DNA of 13,441 nucleotides from Clostridia bacterium. GTDB lineage: Bacteria > Bacillota_A > Clostridia > Oscillospirales > CAG-272. Position numbers and translations under genes: made by a program. Below, in pieces: positions 1 to 6,092 of the stretch. Position 1 is the stretch's first letter. Each line of letters begins with the position of its first letter. The stretch is taken from contig JAFTLD010000020.1 of NCBI GenBank assembly GCA_017452945.1, positions 1-13,441 on the forward strand. Reading direction: 5' to 3'. The notes under the pieces were generated by a model. It made no database searches. It saw nothing but the letters and a program-made list of their open reading frames with translations, and was not told where the DNA came from.

Positions 1-2
1 AG

Positions 3-395
3 GTTCTCGGAGCGTCGGCAGTATTGCTGATATGCTCTTTGTTGACGGCAGAGGATATTCGCGAATATATCTACCTCTGTGACGAGCTTGGGCTGTCGGC
101 ATTGGTTGAGGCGCACGACGAAGCAGAGGTAAAGGTAGCGGTCAAAGCGGGTGCGAGGATCATTGGAGTCAATAACCGCAACCTAAAGGATTTTTCGGTG
201 GATACCGAGAACAGTGCAAGGCTACGCAGACTGATCCCGAAGGACGTTCTGTTCGTCTCCGAAAGCGGTGTGAGAAATGCCGAGGATGTGGCAAAGCTCC
301 GTGAGATCGGCGCGGATGCCGTTCTGATCGGAGAAACGCTGATGCGGGCGACCGATAAGAAAGCCAAGCTCGCGGAGCTGAGAGGTGCACCATGA
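3..395 (+). CDS. trpC: Indole-3-glycerol phosphate synthase, C-terminal half (partial)
   Basis: TrpC closes the ring of 1-(2-carboxyphenylamino)-1-deoxyribulose 5-phosphate, with loss of CO2 and water, to give indole-3-glycerol phosphate in tryptophan synthesis. The 5' end lies outside the window; the reading frame is open from base 3 and gives 130 residues. This is about half of the usual ~260-residue protein and covers the later strands of the (beta/alpha)8 barrel. Visible signatures are VLLICSLL, LVEAHDEAE, the conserved IGVNNRNL (substrate-binding Asn), VSESGVR (active-site Glu and Ser) and the C-terminal phosphate-binding ADAVLIGETLM. The stop overlaps the trpF start by four bases (ATGA), so the two are probably translationally coupled. 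The order C-F-B-A and the lack of any gap make the identification firm. Whether the full gene is a standalone trpC cannot be seen. Confidence 0.96.
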   Translation, partial: VLGASAVLLICSLLTAEDIREYIYLCDELGLSALVEAHDEAEVKVAVKAGARIIGVNNRNLKDFSVDTENSARLRRLIPKDVLFVSESGVRNAEDVAKLREIGADAVLIGETLMRATDKKAKLAELRGAP

Positions 396-1000
396 CGAGG
401 ATCAAGCTCTGCGGTCTCTCCCGCGCTTGTGATATTGCGGCAGCAAACGAGCTTCGCCCCGAATATATCGGCTTTGTTTTCGCGCAGAAAAGTAAGCGAT
501 ACGTATCTCCCGAAAAAGCGACGGAGTTAAAACAGCTTTTGCATCCCGATATTAAAACGGTTGGTGTTTTTGTAAACGAGAGCTTGCAAAATGTTGCCGA
601 ACTGCTGACAAACGGAGTCATTGACGTAGCGCAGCTACACGGCAATGAAGATGATGAATATATCAAAAAATTGCGAACACTTACCGATCAGCCCATCATC
701 AAGGCATTTCGTGTGAGCTGTGAGCAAGATGTAGCACAAGCCAACGCAAGCACTGCCGATTGTGTTCTGCTCGATTCGGGCGCGGGTACGGGAACGCTAT
801 TCGATTGGAATTTGATCGCAAAGATCAACAGACCATATTTTCTTGCGGGCGGACTTGATGCCGGGAACGTGAGCGAGGCACTTAAAAAATTAAATCCGTT
901 TGCCGTTGATGTCAGCTCGGGCATTGAAACGGACGGAGTAAAGGATAAAACAAAAATGGCGGCGTTCGTTGCCGCGATAAGAAAGGAAGGAATAGTATGA
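392..1000 (+). CDS. trpF: Phosphoribosylanthranilate isomerase
   Basis: TrpF carries out the Amadori rearrangement of N-(5-phosphoribosyl)anthranilate to the substrate of TrpC. It is a cytoplasmic (beta/alpha)8 enzyme of 202 residues, the normal length. The catalytic cysteine is C7 in IKLCGL and the catalytic aspartate is D128 in VLLDSG. Other family marks are IGFVFA (residues 26-31), VGVFVN (57-62), QLHGNE (81-86), LAGGL (151-155) and the phosphate-binding DVSSGIE (173-179). The start is the ATG inside the ATGA overlap with trpC. The stop again overlaps the next gene as ATGA, with a GAAAGGAAGG ribosome binding site for trpB just before it. trpF is a separate gene here rather than fused to trpC. 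Confidence 0.97.
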   Translation: MTRIKLCGLSRACDIAAANELRPEYIGFVFAQKSKRYVSPEKATELKQLLHPDIKTVGVFVNESLQNVAELLTNGVIDVAQLHGNEDDEYIKKLRTLTDQPIIKAFRVSCEQDVAQANASTADCVLLDSGAGTGTLFDWNLIAKINRPYFLAGGLDAGNVSEALKKLNPFAVDVSSGIETDGVKDKTKMAAFVAAIRKEGIV

Positions 1001-2187
1001 CAAATCCAAACGGACGCTTCGGCATCCACGGCGGTCAGTATATCCCCGAGACTCTGATGAATGCAGTGATCGAGCTGGAAGAGGCGTATAACTACTATAA
1101 GAACGACCCTGAGTTCAACAGGGAACTGACGGAGCTTTTCAACGAATACGCGGGCAGACCGTCAAGACTCTACTATGCAGAGAAGATGACCCGCGATCTC
1201 GGCGGCGCGAAGATCTATTTGAAACGAGAAGACCTCAATCACACGGGCGCGCATAAGATCAACAATGTGTTGGGGCAGGCATTGCTCGCCAAGAAGATGG
1301 GCAAAACTCGTCTGATCGCCGAGACGGGTGCAGGTCAGCACGGTGTCGCCACGGCGACCGCCGCCGCGCTGATGGGCATGGAGTGCGTGGTCTTTATGGG
1401 CGAGGAGGACACGGTACGTCAGGCGCTCAACGTCTACCGTATGCGTCTGCTCGGTGCCGAGGTCGTCCCCGTAAAGACAGGAACGGCGACGCTGAAGGAT
1501 GCGGTTTCCGAGGCGATGAGAGAATGGACTTCAAGAATTTCCGATACTCACTACTGTCTCGGCTCGGTCATGGGACCTCATCCGTTCCCGACCATTGTTC
1601 GTGATTTTCAAGCGGTCATATCGAAAGAAATCAAGGAACAGATCCTTCAAAAAGAAGGCAGACTTCCCGATGCGGTCATCGCCTGTGTCGGCGGCGGTTC
1701 CAACGCCATTGGTAGTTTCTATCACTTCATTGAGGATAAAGGCGTCAGACTCATCGGCTGTGAAGCGGCAGGGCGGGGAATCGATACCTTTGAAACAGCG
1801 GCGACCATTGCCACGGGCAGGCTTGGCATCTTCCACGGTATGAAGTCCTACTTCTGCCAAGATAAGGACGGGCAGATCGCTCCCGTTTATTCCATCTCGG
1901 CAGGTTTGGACTATCCCGGCGTCGGCCCCGAGCACGCGCATTTGCACGACATAGGCAGAGCGGAATACGTGCCCGTAACCGATGACGAGGCGGTAAACGC
2001 CTTTGAGTACCTTGCGAAAACAGAGGGCATCATTCCCGCCATTGAGTCGGCTCACGCGGTTGCCCATGCTATCAAGCTCGCACCCACGATGGATCGAGAT
2101 AAAATCATTGTCATCACCATATCCGGCAGAGGCGACAAGGACTGCGCCGCCATTGCCCGTTACAGAGGGGAGGATCTCCATGAGTAA
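997..2187 (+). CDS. trpB: Tryptophan synthase beta chain
   Basis: TrpB joins indole with L-serine to make L-tryptophan, using pyridoxal phosphate, in an alpha2-beta2 complex with TrpA. The protein has 396 residues, typical for the TrpB1 class that pairs with TrpA. The PLP Schiff-base lysine is K87 in [10 protein letters not shown]. The catalytic acid is E109 in AETGAGQHG, which also binds the serine carboxylate. The PLP phosphate loop GGGSNAIG is at 232-239. SGRGDKD at 376-382 carries the serine near the PLP ring nitrogen. [15 protein letters not shown] at the start is the usual N-terminal consensus. The ATG overlaps the trpF stop by four bases, and the gene's end overlaps the trpA start by eight. 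No key residue is missing. Confidence 0.98.
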   Translation: MTNPNGRFGIHGGQYIPETLMNAVIELEEAYNYYKNDPEFNRELTELFNEYAGRPSRLYYAEKMTRDLGGAKIYLKREDLNHTGAHKINNVLGQALLAKKMGKTRLIAETGAGQHGVATATAAALMGMECVVFMGEEDTVRQALNVYRMRLLGAEVVPVKTGTATLKDAVSEAMREWTSRISDTHYCLGSVMGPHPFPTIVRDFQAVISKEIKEQILQKEGRLPDAVIACVGGGSNAIGSFYHFIEDKGVRLIGCEAAGRGIDTFETAATIATGRLGIFHGMKSYFCQDKDGQIAPVYSISAGLDYPGVGPEHAHLHDIGRAEYVPVTDDEAVNAFEYLAKTEGIIPAIESAHAVAHAIKLAPTMDRDKIIVITISGRGDKDCAAIARYRGEDLHE

Positions 2188-2950
2188 TATCAAAAAAGCA
2201 TTTGAAAACGGAAAGGCGTTCATCGCCTTTATCACCTGCGGTGATCCCGACCTTGAAACCACCGCCGCCACCGTCCGCGCCGCCGTAGAGAACGGCGCCG
2301 ATCTCATCGAGCTTGGTATTCCGTTCTCCGACCCAACTGCAGAAGGCCCCGTAATCCAAGGTGCAAATCTCCGCGCACTGAACGGCGGCGTTACCACCGA
2401 TAAGATATTCACCTTTGTCAAGGAGCTTCGCCGTGACGTAAGGGTTCCGATGGTGTTTATGACCTACGCAAACGTGGTGTTTTCCTACGGCGCGGAAAAG
2501 TTTATTTCAAATTGTCGTGACATTGAAATAGACGGACTCATTTTGCCCGACCTGCCTTTTGAAGAAAAAGAAGAATTCCAACCCATCTGTAACAAATACG
2601 GTGTCGATCTGGTGTCTCTCATAGCTCCCACGTCCGAAAACCGTATTGCGATGATCGCAAAAGAAGCACAAGGCTTTCTCTACATCGTTTCAAGCCTTGG
2701 TGTCACGGGTACAAGAAGCGAGATCAAGACCGATCTTGCCTCTATTGTCGAGGTCGTAAGGCAGAACACCGATATTCCTTGTGCTATTGGTTTCGGTATT
2801 TCTACCCCCGAGCAAGCAAAGAAAATGGCGGATATCTCAGACGGTGCCATCGTCGGCTCGGCGATCATCAAGCTGCTTGAAAAATACGGCAAGAACGCAC
2901 CGCGCTACGTCGGTGAGTACGTAAGGTCGATGAAGGATGCATTAAGATAA
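2180..2950 (+). CDS. trpA: Tryptophan synthase alpha chain
   Basis: TrpA cleaves indole-3-glycerol phosphate to indole and glyceraldehyde 3-phosphate and passes indole through a tunnel to TrpB. I take the ATG at 2180, preceded by GAGGGGAGGA, giving 256 residues. The frame is open further upstream, but that extension lies inside trpB and does not look like TrpA. Visible motifs are the N-terminal [11 protein letters not shown] (14-24), catalytic E44 in [19 protein letters not shown] (96-104), GLILPDLP (119-126), the mobile loop SSLGVTGTR (171-179) and the phosphate-binding [10 protein letters not shown] (204-213). The second catalytic acid, usually Asp in DPxADGP (Asp60 in enteric TrpA), is Glu (E55, TAEGP). 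As I recall, this substitution occurs in other Firmicutes, so it need not mean loss of activity. It is the last gene of the operon. Confidence 0.97.
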   Translation: MSNIKKAFENGKAFIAFITCGDPDLETTAATVRAAVENGADLIELGIPFSDPTAEGPVIQGANLRALNGGVTTDKIFTFVKELRRDVRVPMVFMTYANVVFSYGAEKFISNCRDIEIDGLILPDLPFEEKEEFQPICNKYGVDLVSLIAPTSENRIAMIAKEAQGFLYIVSSLGVTGTRSEIKTDLASIVEVVRQNTDIPCAIGFGISTPEQAKKMADISDGAIVGSAIIKLLEKYGKNAPRYVGEYVRSMKDALR

Positions 2951-2955
2951 TCATT

Positions 2956-3019
2956 GGGCGCCGCTCGCAAGGGTGGATGCTTATAAAACGTGATCCGCAC
3001 CGGTGAGAGCCGATGAAGG
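2956..3019 (+). other. Short stretch resembling the 5' end of 23S rRNA
   Basis: Three blocks in this 64-nt stretch match, in order, the conserved start of bacterial 23S rRNA as I remember it (B. subtilis type): GGGCGC (2956-2961), GGTGGATGC (2972-2980) and GAGCCGATGAAGG (3007-3019). In true 23S rRNA the second and third blocks are about 11 nt apart. Here they are 26 nt apart, and the sequence after the third block no longer follows rRNA. It lies between the trpA stop and the trp terminator, so it is probably transcribed as part of the trp mRNA 3' UTR. It can fold: GGTGGAT can pair with ATCC(G)CAC, and GCC-GATGAA-GGC sits inside TGAGA/TCTCA. It could be a decayed rRNA insertion, a small structured RNA or chance. 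Confidence 0.4.
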
Positions 3020-3042
3020 CCATGATCTCAATACAACAAAGG

Positions 3043-3080
3043 ACTCCCGAAGAATTTACAAAATGTTCGGGAGTTTCTTT
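3043..3080 (+). terminator. Intrinsic terminator of the trp operon
   Basis: A perfect 9-bp stem, ACTCCCGAA (3043-3051) with TTCGGGAGT (3066-3074), encloses a 14-nt loop and is followed by TTCTTT. It lies 92 nt after the trpA stop, and a new promoter begins within 11 nt, which fits the end of the trp transcript. Confidence 0.8.
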
Positions 3081-3090
3081 GTGCAGATGA

Positions 3091-3119
3091 TTGAATTTTT
3101 TGCATTTTTATGATATACT
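3091..3119 (+). promoter_or_regulatory. Sigma-A promoter of the small PH-like gene
   Basis: The -35 box TTGAAT (3091-3096) and the -10 box TATACT (3114-3119) are 17 nt apart. TG at 3111-3112 gives an extended -10. The start of transcription would be near 3126, about 45 nt before the ATG at 3171. Confidence 0.75.
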
Positions 3120-3170
3120 TTATTTAGCGTAAAGAGCGAGATAAATAAGAATTTGTTGGAGGGTATTTAT

Positions 3171-3449
3171 ATGAAAAAATCGTTTATGTGTAGCCTATGC
3201 CATAACGGCATATTAGGCGGTGCTTTATATCTTGACGAAACTTCGGTTACCTACAAGACGAATAAACTCACAGTAGATAAAGCGTACAGGAATCTTGTAT
3301 TACCGCTTGATCAAATCGCAGAGCTTACATGGAAATGGGTTGTTTTCCCGATAGCAACATTCCATATGAAGAATGGAGAAAAATATAAAATCCTTATATT
3401 CAACAAACTGCGTTTCAAAAAATGGTTTCGAGAGTATCGCACACAATAA
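3171..3449 (+). CDS. Small PH/GRAM-like domain protein, function unknown
   Basis: A 92-residue cytoplasmic protein. I chose the ATG at 3171 because GGAGGG (3158-3163) lies 7 nt upstream. An earlier in-frame TTG at 3153 would start before that site. The N-terminus has a CxxC (C7, C10), then a beta-rich core: GALYLDETSVTYKT (17-30), YRNLVLPLDQIAELTW (39-54), VVFPIATFHMKNGEKYKILIF (57-77). It ends in a basic amphipathic segment, RFKKWFREYR. The pattern of a short strand, 'L-x-L-x-x-I' and a strand ending in '-F-x-x-x-x-x-W' is like bacterial PH or GRAM-type domains, which usually bind lipids or proteins. That is a fold-level guess only. It has its own promoter and no co-transcribed partner, so context gives no function. 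Confidence 0.7.
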   Translation: MKKSFMCSLCHNGILGGALYLDETSVTYKTNKLTVDKAYRNLVLPLDQIAELTWKWVVFPIATFHMKNGEKYKILIFNKLRFKKWFREYRTQ

Positions 3450-3560
3450 GAAATGAACCAATTCCAATTTGTCGGGCTATTGAAAAACTTTTAGAAACGA
3501 AAAGGCGCACTTTTATAAAGCAGCTATCTGTCGGCGAGTTGAAATAACTAATTATCCCCA

Positions 3561-3594
3561 AATCCTCCGTACGATTGTAGTCATATGGAGGATT
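3561..3594 (+). promoter_or_regulatory. Hairpin that could hide a ribosome binding site
   Basis: AATCCTCC (3561-3568) and GGAGGATT (3587-3594) form a perfect 8-bp stem around an 18-nt loop. The right arm contains GGAGG, which could serve as a Shine-Dalgarno for an ATG at 3604. In the folded state that site is paired with CCTCC. Four T residues at 3600-3603 follow, too few and too far for a confident terminator. A weak terminator for the preceding gene is the alternative reading. Confidence 0.35.
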
Positions 3595-3603
3595 AACCGT
3601 TTT

Positions 3604-3693
3604 ATGCGCGCCTTCCGAAAGCGACGCCTCTATTATTTGAATGCCTTTAGGCAGTTGAGCGCAAAGCGCGAAACAGACAACGCCCCGCTATGA
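3604..3693 (+). CDS. Possible 29-aa basic leader-type peptide
   Basis: An ATG at 3604 opens a 29-codon frame ending at TGA 3691-3693. The peptide is strongly basic at its start (MRAFRKRRLYYL) and then polar. GGAGG at 3587-3591 is 12 nt upstream, a long but usable spacing, and lies in the right arm of the hairpin just before it. The size, basic start and sequestered site are what a regulatory leader peptide would look like. No promoter is evident upstream, and no gene directly depends on it, since the Rrf2 gene has its own promoter at 3723. It may equally be noise or a remnant. Confidence 0.2.
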   Translation: MRAFRKRRLYYLNAFRQLSAKRETDNAPL

Positions 3694-3722
3694 AATGGTG
3701 GTTTAATTTTCAAAAGAACCCC

Positions 3723-3751
3723 TTGAATTATCTGTCGAATTGTGGTATAAT
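3723..3751 (+). promoter_or_regulatory. Sigma-A promoter of the Rrf2 regulator gene
   Basis: TTGAAT (3723-3728), a 17-nt spacer and a perfect TATAAT (3746-3751) with TG at 3743-3744 (extended -10). The predicted start of transcription is near 3758, inside the AATAAACG direct repeat, so a protein bound there would block initiation. Confidence 0.85.
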
Positions 3752-3766
3752 AAACGCAAATAAACG
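3749..3766 (+). promoter_or_regulatory. AATAAACG direct repeat, candidate operator
   Basis: AATAAACG occurs twice, at 3749-3756 and 3759-3766, with a period of 10 nt, about one helical turn. The first copy overlaps the -10 box and the second covers the predicted transcription start of the Rrf2 gene. Rrf2 regulators often repress their own promoter, so this is a plausible autoregulatory site. It is a direct rather than inverted repeat, which is less usual for the family. Confidence 0.35.
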
Positions 3767-3794
3767 TTAATCAAGGGAGGCCTGAGGAAAAGTT

Positions 3795-4217
3795 ATGATC
3801 ATATCGACAAGAGGAAGATATGCTCTGCGCGTGATGATAGATCTTGCCGAAAACGGAAACGGCAAATATATTGCCATGAAGAAAATTGCGGAAAGACAAG
3901 GGATATCTTTGAAGTATCTTGAGCAGATTCTGCCCGTATTGACCCAAAATAAGATCATAGAGGGCTTGCAGGGCAAAGGAGGCGGATACAGGCTTACCAG
4001 AAAGCCGGAGGAATATAAGGTTGGCGAGATTCTCCGTTTGACAGAGGGTAATCTTGCCCCTGTTTCTTGCCTTGAGTGTGGGGCAGAGCCATGTGAGAAA
4101 CGTTACGAATGTAGAACTTTACCTATGTGGACGAAATTACACGATTTGATAACCGATTATCTTGATGGCGTGCTTCTTTCGGATTTGATGATAAAGGATA
4201 TTTCGGAAAGCAAATAG
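3795..4217 (+). CDS. Rrf2-family transcriptional regulator with four cysteines
   Basis: A 140-residue winged-helix DNA-binding protein of the Rrf2 family (IscR, NsrR, CymR, RsrR). The N-terminal MIISTRGRYALRVMIDLA is the family signature, the recognition region is ISLKYLEQIL (37-46), and the wing is GKGGGYRL (60-67). Four cysteines, C92, C95, C100 and C106 (C-x2-C-x4-C-x5-C), sit where IscR-type members bind an iron-sulfur cluster (C92, C98, C104 in E. coli IscR). An Fe-S, NO or redox sensor is therefore likely, though cysteine-rich Rrf2 proteins of unknown ligand are also common in Clostridia. GAGG at 3784-3787 lies 7 nt before the ATG. It has its own promoter and no iscS, nifU or cysteine gene next to it, so its targets lie elsewhere or it acts mainly on itself. 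Confidence 0.9.
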   Translation: MIISTRGRYALRVMIDLAENGNGKYIAMKKIAERQGISLKYLEQILPVLTQNKIIEGLQGKGGGYRLTRKPEEYKVGEILRLTEGNLAPVSCLECGAEPCEKRYECRTLPMWTKLHDLITDYLDGVLLSDLMIKDISESK

Positions 4218-4286
4218 CATATTATCAAAACTCAAACTGTGAATTGCTCGAAAAATGGTGCTGATGGGTAAATTAAGCCCTAAATA

Positions 4287-4347
4287 ATCCCCTATACCTA
4301 CACACCCCAAAACTTTGCTTTTCGCGTGTCCGAATGGTATCGGGGAT
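4287..4347. repeat. Long imperfect inverted repeat / stem-loop
   Basis: ATCCCCTATACC (4287-4298) pairs with GGTATCGGGGAT (4336-4347): eleven pairs with a single T/C mismatch. Within the 37-nt loop, ACAC near 4300 can pair with GTGT near 4326, extending the structure. There is no T-tract on either side, so a simple terminator is unlikely. It may be a structured RNA or a small inverted-repeat element. Confidence 0.45.
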
Positions 4348-4406
4348 CTTTACGAGCCACTTGTGGCTGAAATTCAATACGTAGTTGTCCTAAAAATATA
4401 GTCAAG

Positions 4407-4432
4407 TAAGGGCTACCAAACGGTAGCCCTTA
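4407..4432. terminator. Perfect hairpin between convergent genes, possible bidirectional terminator
   Basis: TAAGGGCTACC (4407-4417) and GGTAGCCCTTA (4422-4432) form a perfect 11-bp stem with a 4-nt AAAC loop. The T content following it is modest on the + strand (TCTAAAATTATT) and on the - strand (ACTTGACTATATTTTT). Its place between convergent genes makes termination of both the Rrf2 transcript and the solute-binding-protein operon the best reading. Confidence 0.55.
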
Positions 4433-4579
4433 TCTAAAATTATTAAAATCAATTGACAATTCAGCACAAAACATGTATGTAACGCAGACATCATCCAAGA
4501 ATCTCAAGGATTCCTCGCAGCGGCAAGCTCCGCGGCGGCAGCGCGCGCAATTTGACAAACGCCAGAGAGAAGAAAGAGA

Positions 4580-6055
4580 TCACTCAAAATGTGCCAAAAA
4601 TTCCTCCAGCTCGGTGTTCATTTTGTCCTCAAGAGACGCATAGACGGTGCTGTAGCTCTTGTCACTCGTTCCGTTGATCACATCGATCATTTCGGCATAC
4701 AGGCCTGCCAGATCGAAGGCATGGCACAAATCGAAGTTGGAGGATTCAACCAGCATCTTCAGCACTGCCGAGGCGTTATCATCCCTCGCTTGACGACTGA
4801 GCATAACGTTTTCGTATTGCGCCTCCATGGAGGTGTAAAGAGAAGCCGTTGCCAGCGCCTCGGTAATCAGTCCTGCATTTGTGGTATCCTGCACCGAGAT
4901 GGGGATGATGGCCATGGTACTGATAAAGCGGTTGGTGTGGGTGTAATAATCCTGCTGATCCTCGTCCAGCTTGGGCGTGGGAGCAAAGCCGTAAGGGTCT
5001 GACATGTCCGAAAGCAGCGTGATATCGCACAGCGGAAGCGTATGGAACAGCGCACGGCATTCCTTGAAGGCGGTGATACTGTCGGCAAGCGCCGTGTAGC
5101 GCATCACACCATCGTCGTAAAACAGATCAATGACATACTCCATAATATTGGTGTTGCCTTCATCCGTATAGGTAAGGGTCAGTTCGTCATTTTCATTTTT
5201 CTTGATGTAAGAGCCGCCCGCACCGAAATAATGCGCGTTTTCGCTGTCATTGCCTGGCGCGTAGCCGTAAAAGTCGAGAATATCCATTTCATCGTTGCCG
5301 TTGAGATCTACGTAAGTACCTTCAATCATCTCGGCGAACGTTTCGATCGTCCATTCGTTTCGCTCGATCAAAGCGTAAGGCGTTTCCAAGCCGGCATCGT
5401 CCAAAAGCTTTTCGTTAAACAATACGGAAAAAGCAGAATAGACCGAGCGGTTGGTGATGGCACCGGTCGCAAAGAACACCTTGTCGTTGATCTCAAAGTT
5501 ATCCACCGTATTTTTGTTCCAGTGGGGCGCAGTCAGATCGATGTTAGGAACGGTGTTGAGATCGTAGCAAACGCCGCCGTTCAGCATCGGAAAGGCAACG
5601 TAGGCCAAGGAGCCCAGTACCAGTCCGACGGTGTCATTGCCGGCTTGGATATCATTGTTGAGTCCGGCATACATCTGGCTGTCCAGTACGTCGTCCCACA
5701 CCAAATCAAGACCAAAAATCTCCTCCAGCATGGCGTCACGGTTAAATAGCTCGTCGTCGACCAACGAGCCGGTAAGGGTATCGTACTCTGGAAATTGCGC
5801 AATATAAATGCTATTCTGAAAGCTGGAGGATGCGAGAATATGGAATTCTTCGCCGGTGTACGTGCAATCGGGCAGCGCCTCGATGCGCTCGCGGACGGTC
5901 GGCTCAGACGGAGCCTCACTTGGCTCTTCATCCACAGAGGTGTTCGAGGAGTCATCCTTGACATTGAGATCGTCGGGAGTATTACTGCAGCCGACCATCG
6001 TCAAAAGGAGCATGGACAGTGCCAGCAGTAAGCAAAGGCTTTTCGGAGCTTTCAT
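4580..6055 (-). CDS. Lipoprotein extracellular solute-binding protein (carbohydrate ABC type)
   Basis: A 491-residue lipoprotein that would capture a solute, probably a sugar or oligosaccharide, at the cell surface for an ABC importer. Residues 1-22 are a type II signal peptide (KAPKSLCLLLALSMLLLTMVG) with the lipidated cysteine at C23. Residues 24-55 are an acidic Ser/Asp/Glu/Pro linker. The mature domain starts with 'EEFHIL' (69-74) and includes the EWTIETFAEMI helix (234-244), typical of family 1 solute-binding proteins. DLNGNDEMDILDFYGY (250-265) looks like an EF-hand or dockerin-like calcium loop often found in this class. The start is supported by GAAAGGA 8 nt upstream. It is the last gene of the likely four-gene operon, 37 nt after the GH38 stop. 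No permease or ATPase gene is in the window, so it must use a transporter encoded elsewhere. The ligand is unknown. Confidence 0.88.
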   Translation of the reverse strand: MKAPKSLCLLLALSMLLLTMVGCSNTPDDLNVKDDSSNTSVDEEPSEAPSEPTVRERIEALPDCTYTGEEFHILASSSFQNSIYIAQFPEYDTLTGSLVDDELFNRDAMLEEIFGLDLVWDDVLDSQMYAGLNNDIQAGNDTVGLVLGSLAYVAFPMLNGGVCYDLNTVPNIDLTAPHWNKNTVDNFEINDKVFFATGAITNRSVYSAFSVLFNEKLLDDAGLETPYALIERNEWTIETFAEMIEGTYVDLNGNDEMDILDFYGYAPGNDSENAHYFGAGGSYIKKNENDELTLTYTDEGNTNIMEYVIDLFYDDGVMRYTALADSITAFKECRALFHTLPLCDITLLSDMSDPYGFAPTPKLDEDQQDYYTHTNRFISTMAIIPISVQDTTNAGLITEALATASLYTSMEAQYENVMLSRQARDDNASAVLKMLVESSNFDLCHAFDLAGLYAEMIDVINGTSDKSYSTVYASLEDKMNTELEEFLAHFE

Positions 6056-6092
6056 GGGTTTTATCCTTTCTTTCTTGTTATTTATGATAAGG

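Larger units (their letters stand above)
3450..3722. other. Intergenic region with hairpins, possible mobile-element remnant
   Basis: No convincing full-length gene lies between the PH-like gene and the Rrf2 promoter. The region holds a weak AAAAG/CTTTT hairpin (3500-3514) without a T-tract, the AATCCTCC/GGAGGATT inverted repeat (3561-3594) and a possible 29-codon ORF (3604-3693), each listed where it can be supported. Base composition shifts to more GC-rich over 3600-3690, unlike the AT-rich flanks. That hints at sequence of a different origin, such as a fragment of an integrated element, but no integrase or terminal repeat is visible. Confidence 0.4.
4218..4579. other. Convergent intergenic region, hairpin-rich, no gene seen
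   Basis: This 362-bp gap separates the + strand Rrf2 gene from the convergent - strand cassette. It contains a long imperfect inverted repeat (4287-4347), a short AGCCAC/GTGGCT hairpin (4355-4368), a perfect 11-bp hairpin (4407-4432), a small GAATC/GATTC hairpin (4499-4513) and a very GC-rich stretch (about 4515-4550, CGCAGCGGCAAG onward). No coding frame with a ribosome binding site is convincing. The 4440-4560 part has the look of an intergenic repeat seen in clostridial genomes, but that is an impression and was not checked. Confidence 0.5.

Noticed and set aside
1531..2421. 296-codon open frame on the - strand across trpB and trpA
   Set aside because: It is antisense to two clearly identified genes and has no recognisable domain or ribosome binding site.
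2968..3000. T-box-like AGGGTGG followed by a downstream hairpin
   Set aside because: AGGGTGG recalls the T-box antiterminator, but it is downstream of the last trp gene, the following bases do not match the T-box core, and no stem I or specifier region is seen. The 23S rRNA resemblance fits better.
4453..4481. TTGACA with a 17-nt spacer to TATGTA as a + strand promoter
   Set aside because: The -10 matches poorly and no gene follows on that strand.
5042..5749. 235-codon + strand frame, and others antisense to the solute-binding protein and GH38 genes
   Set aside because: These mirror the codon bias of the true - strand genes and show no family motif. The - strand genes have good start sites and motifs.
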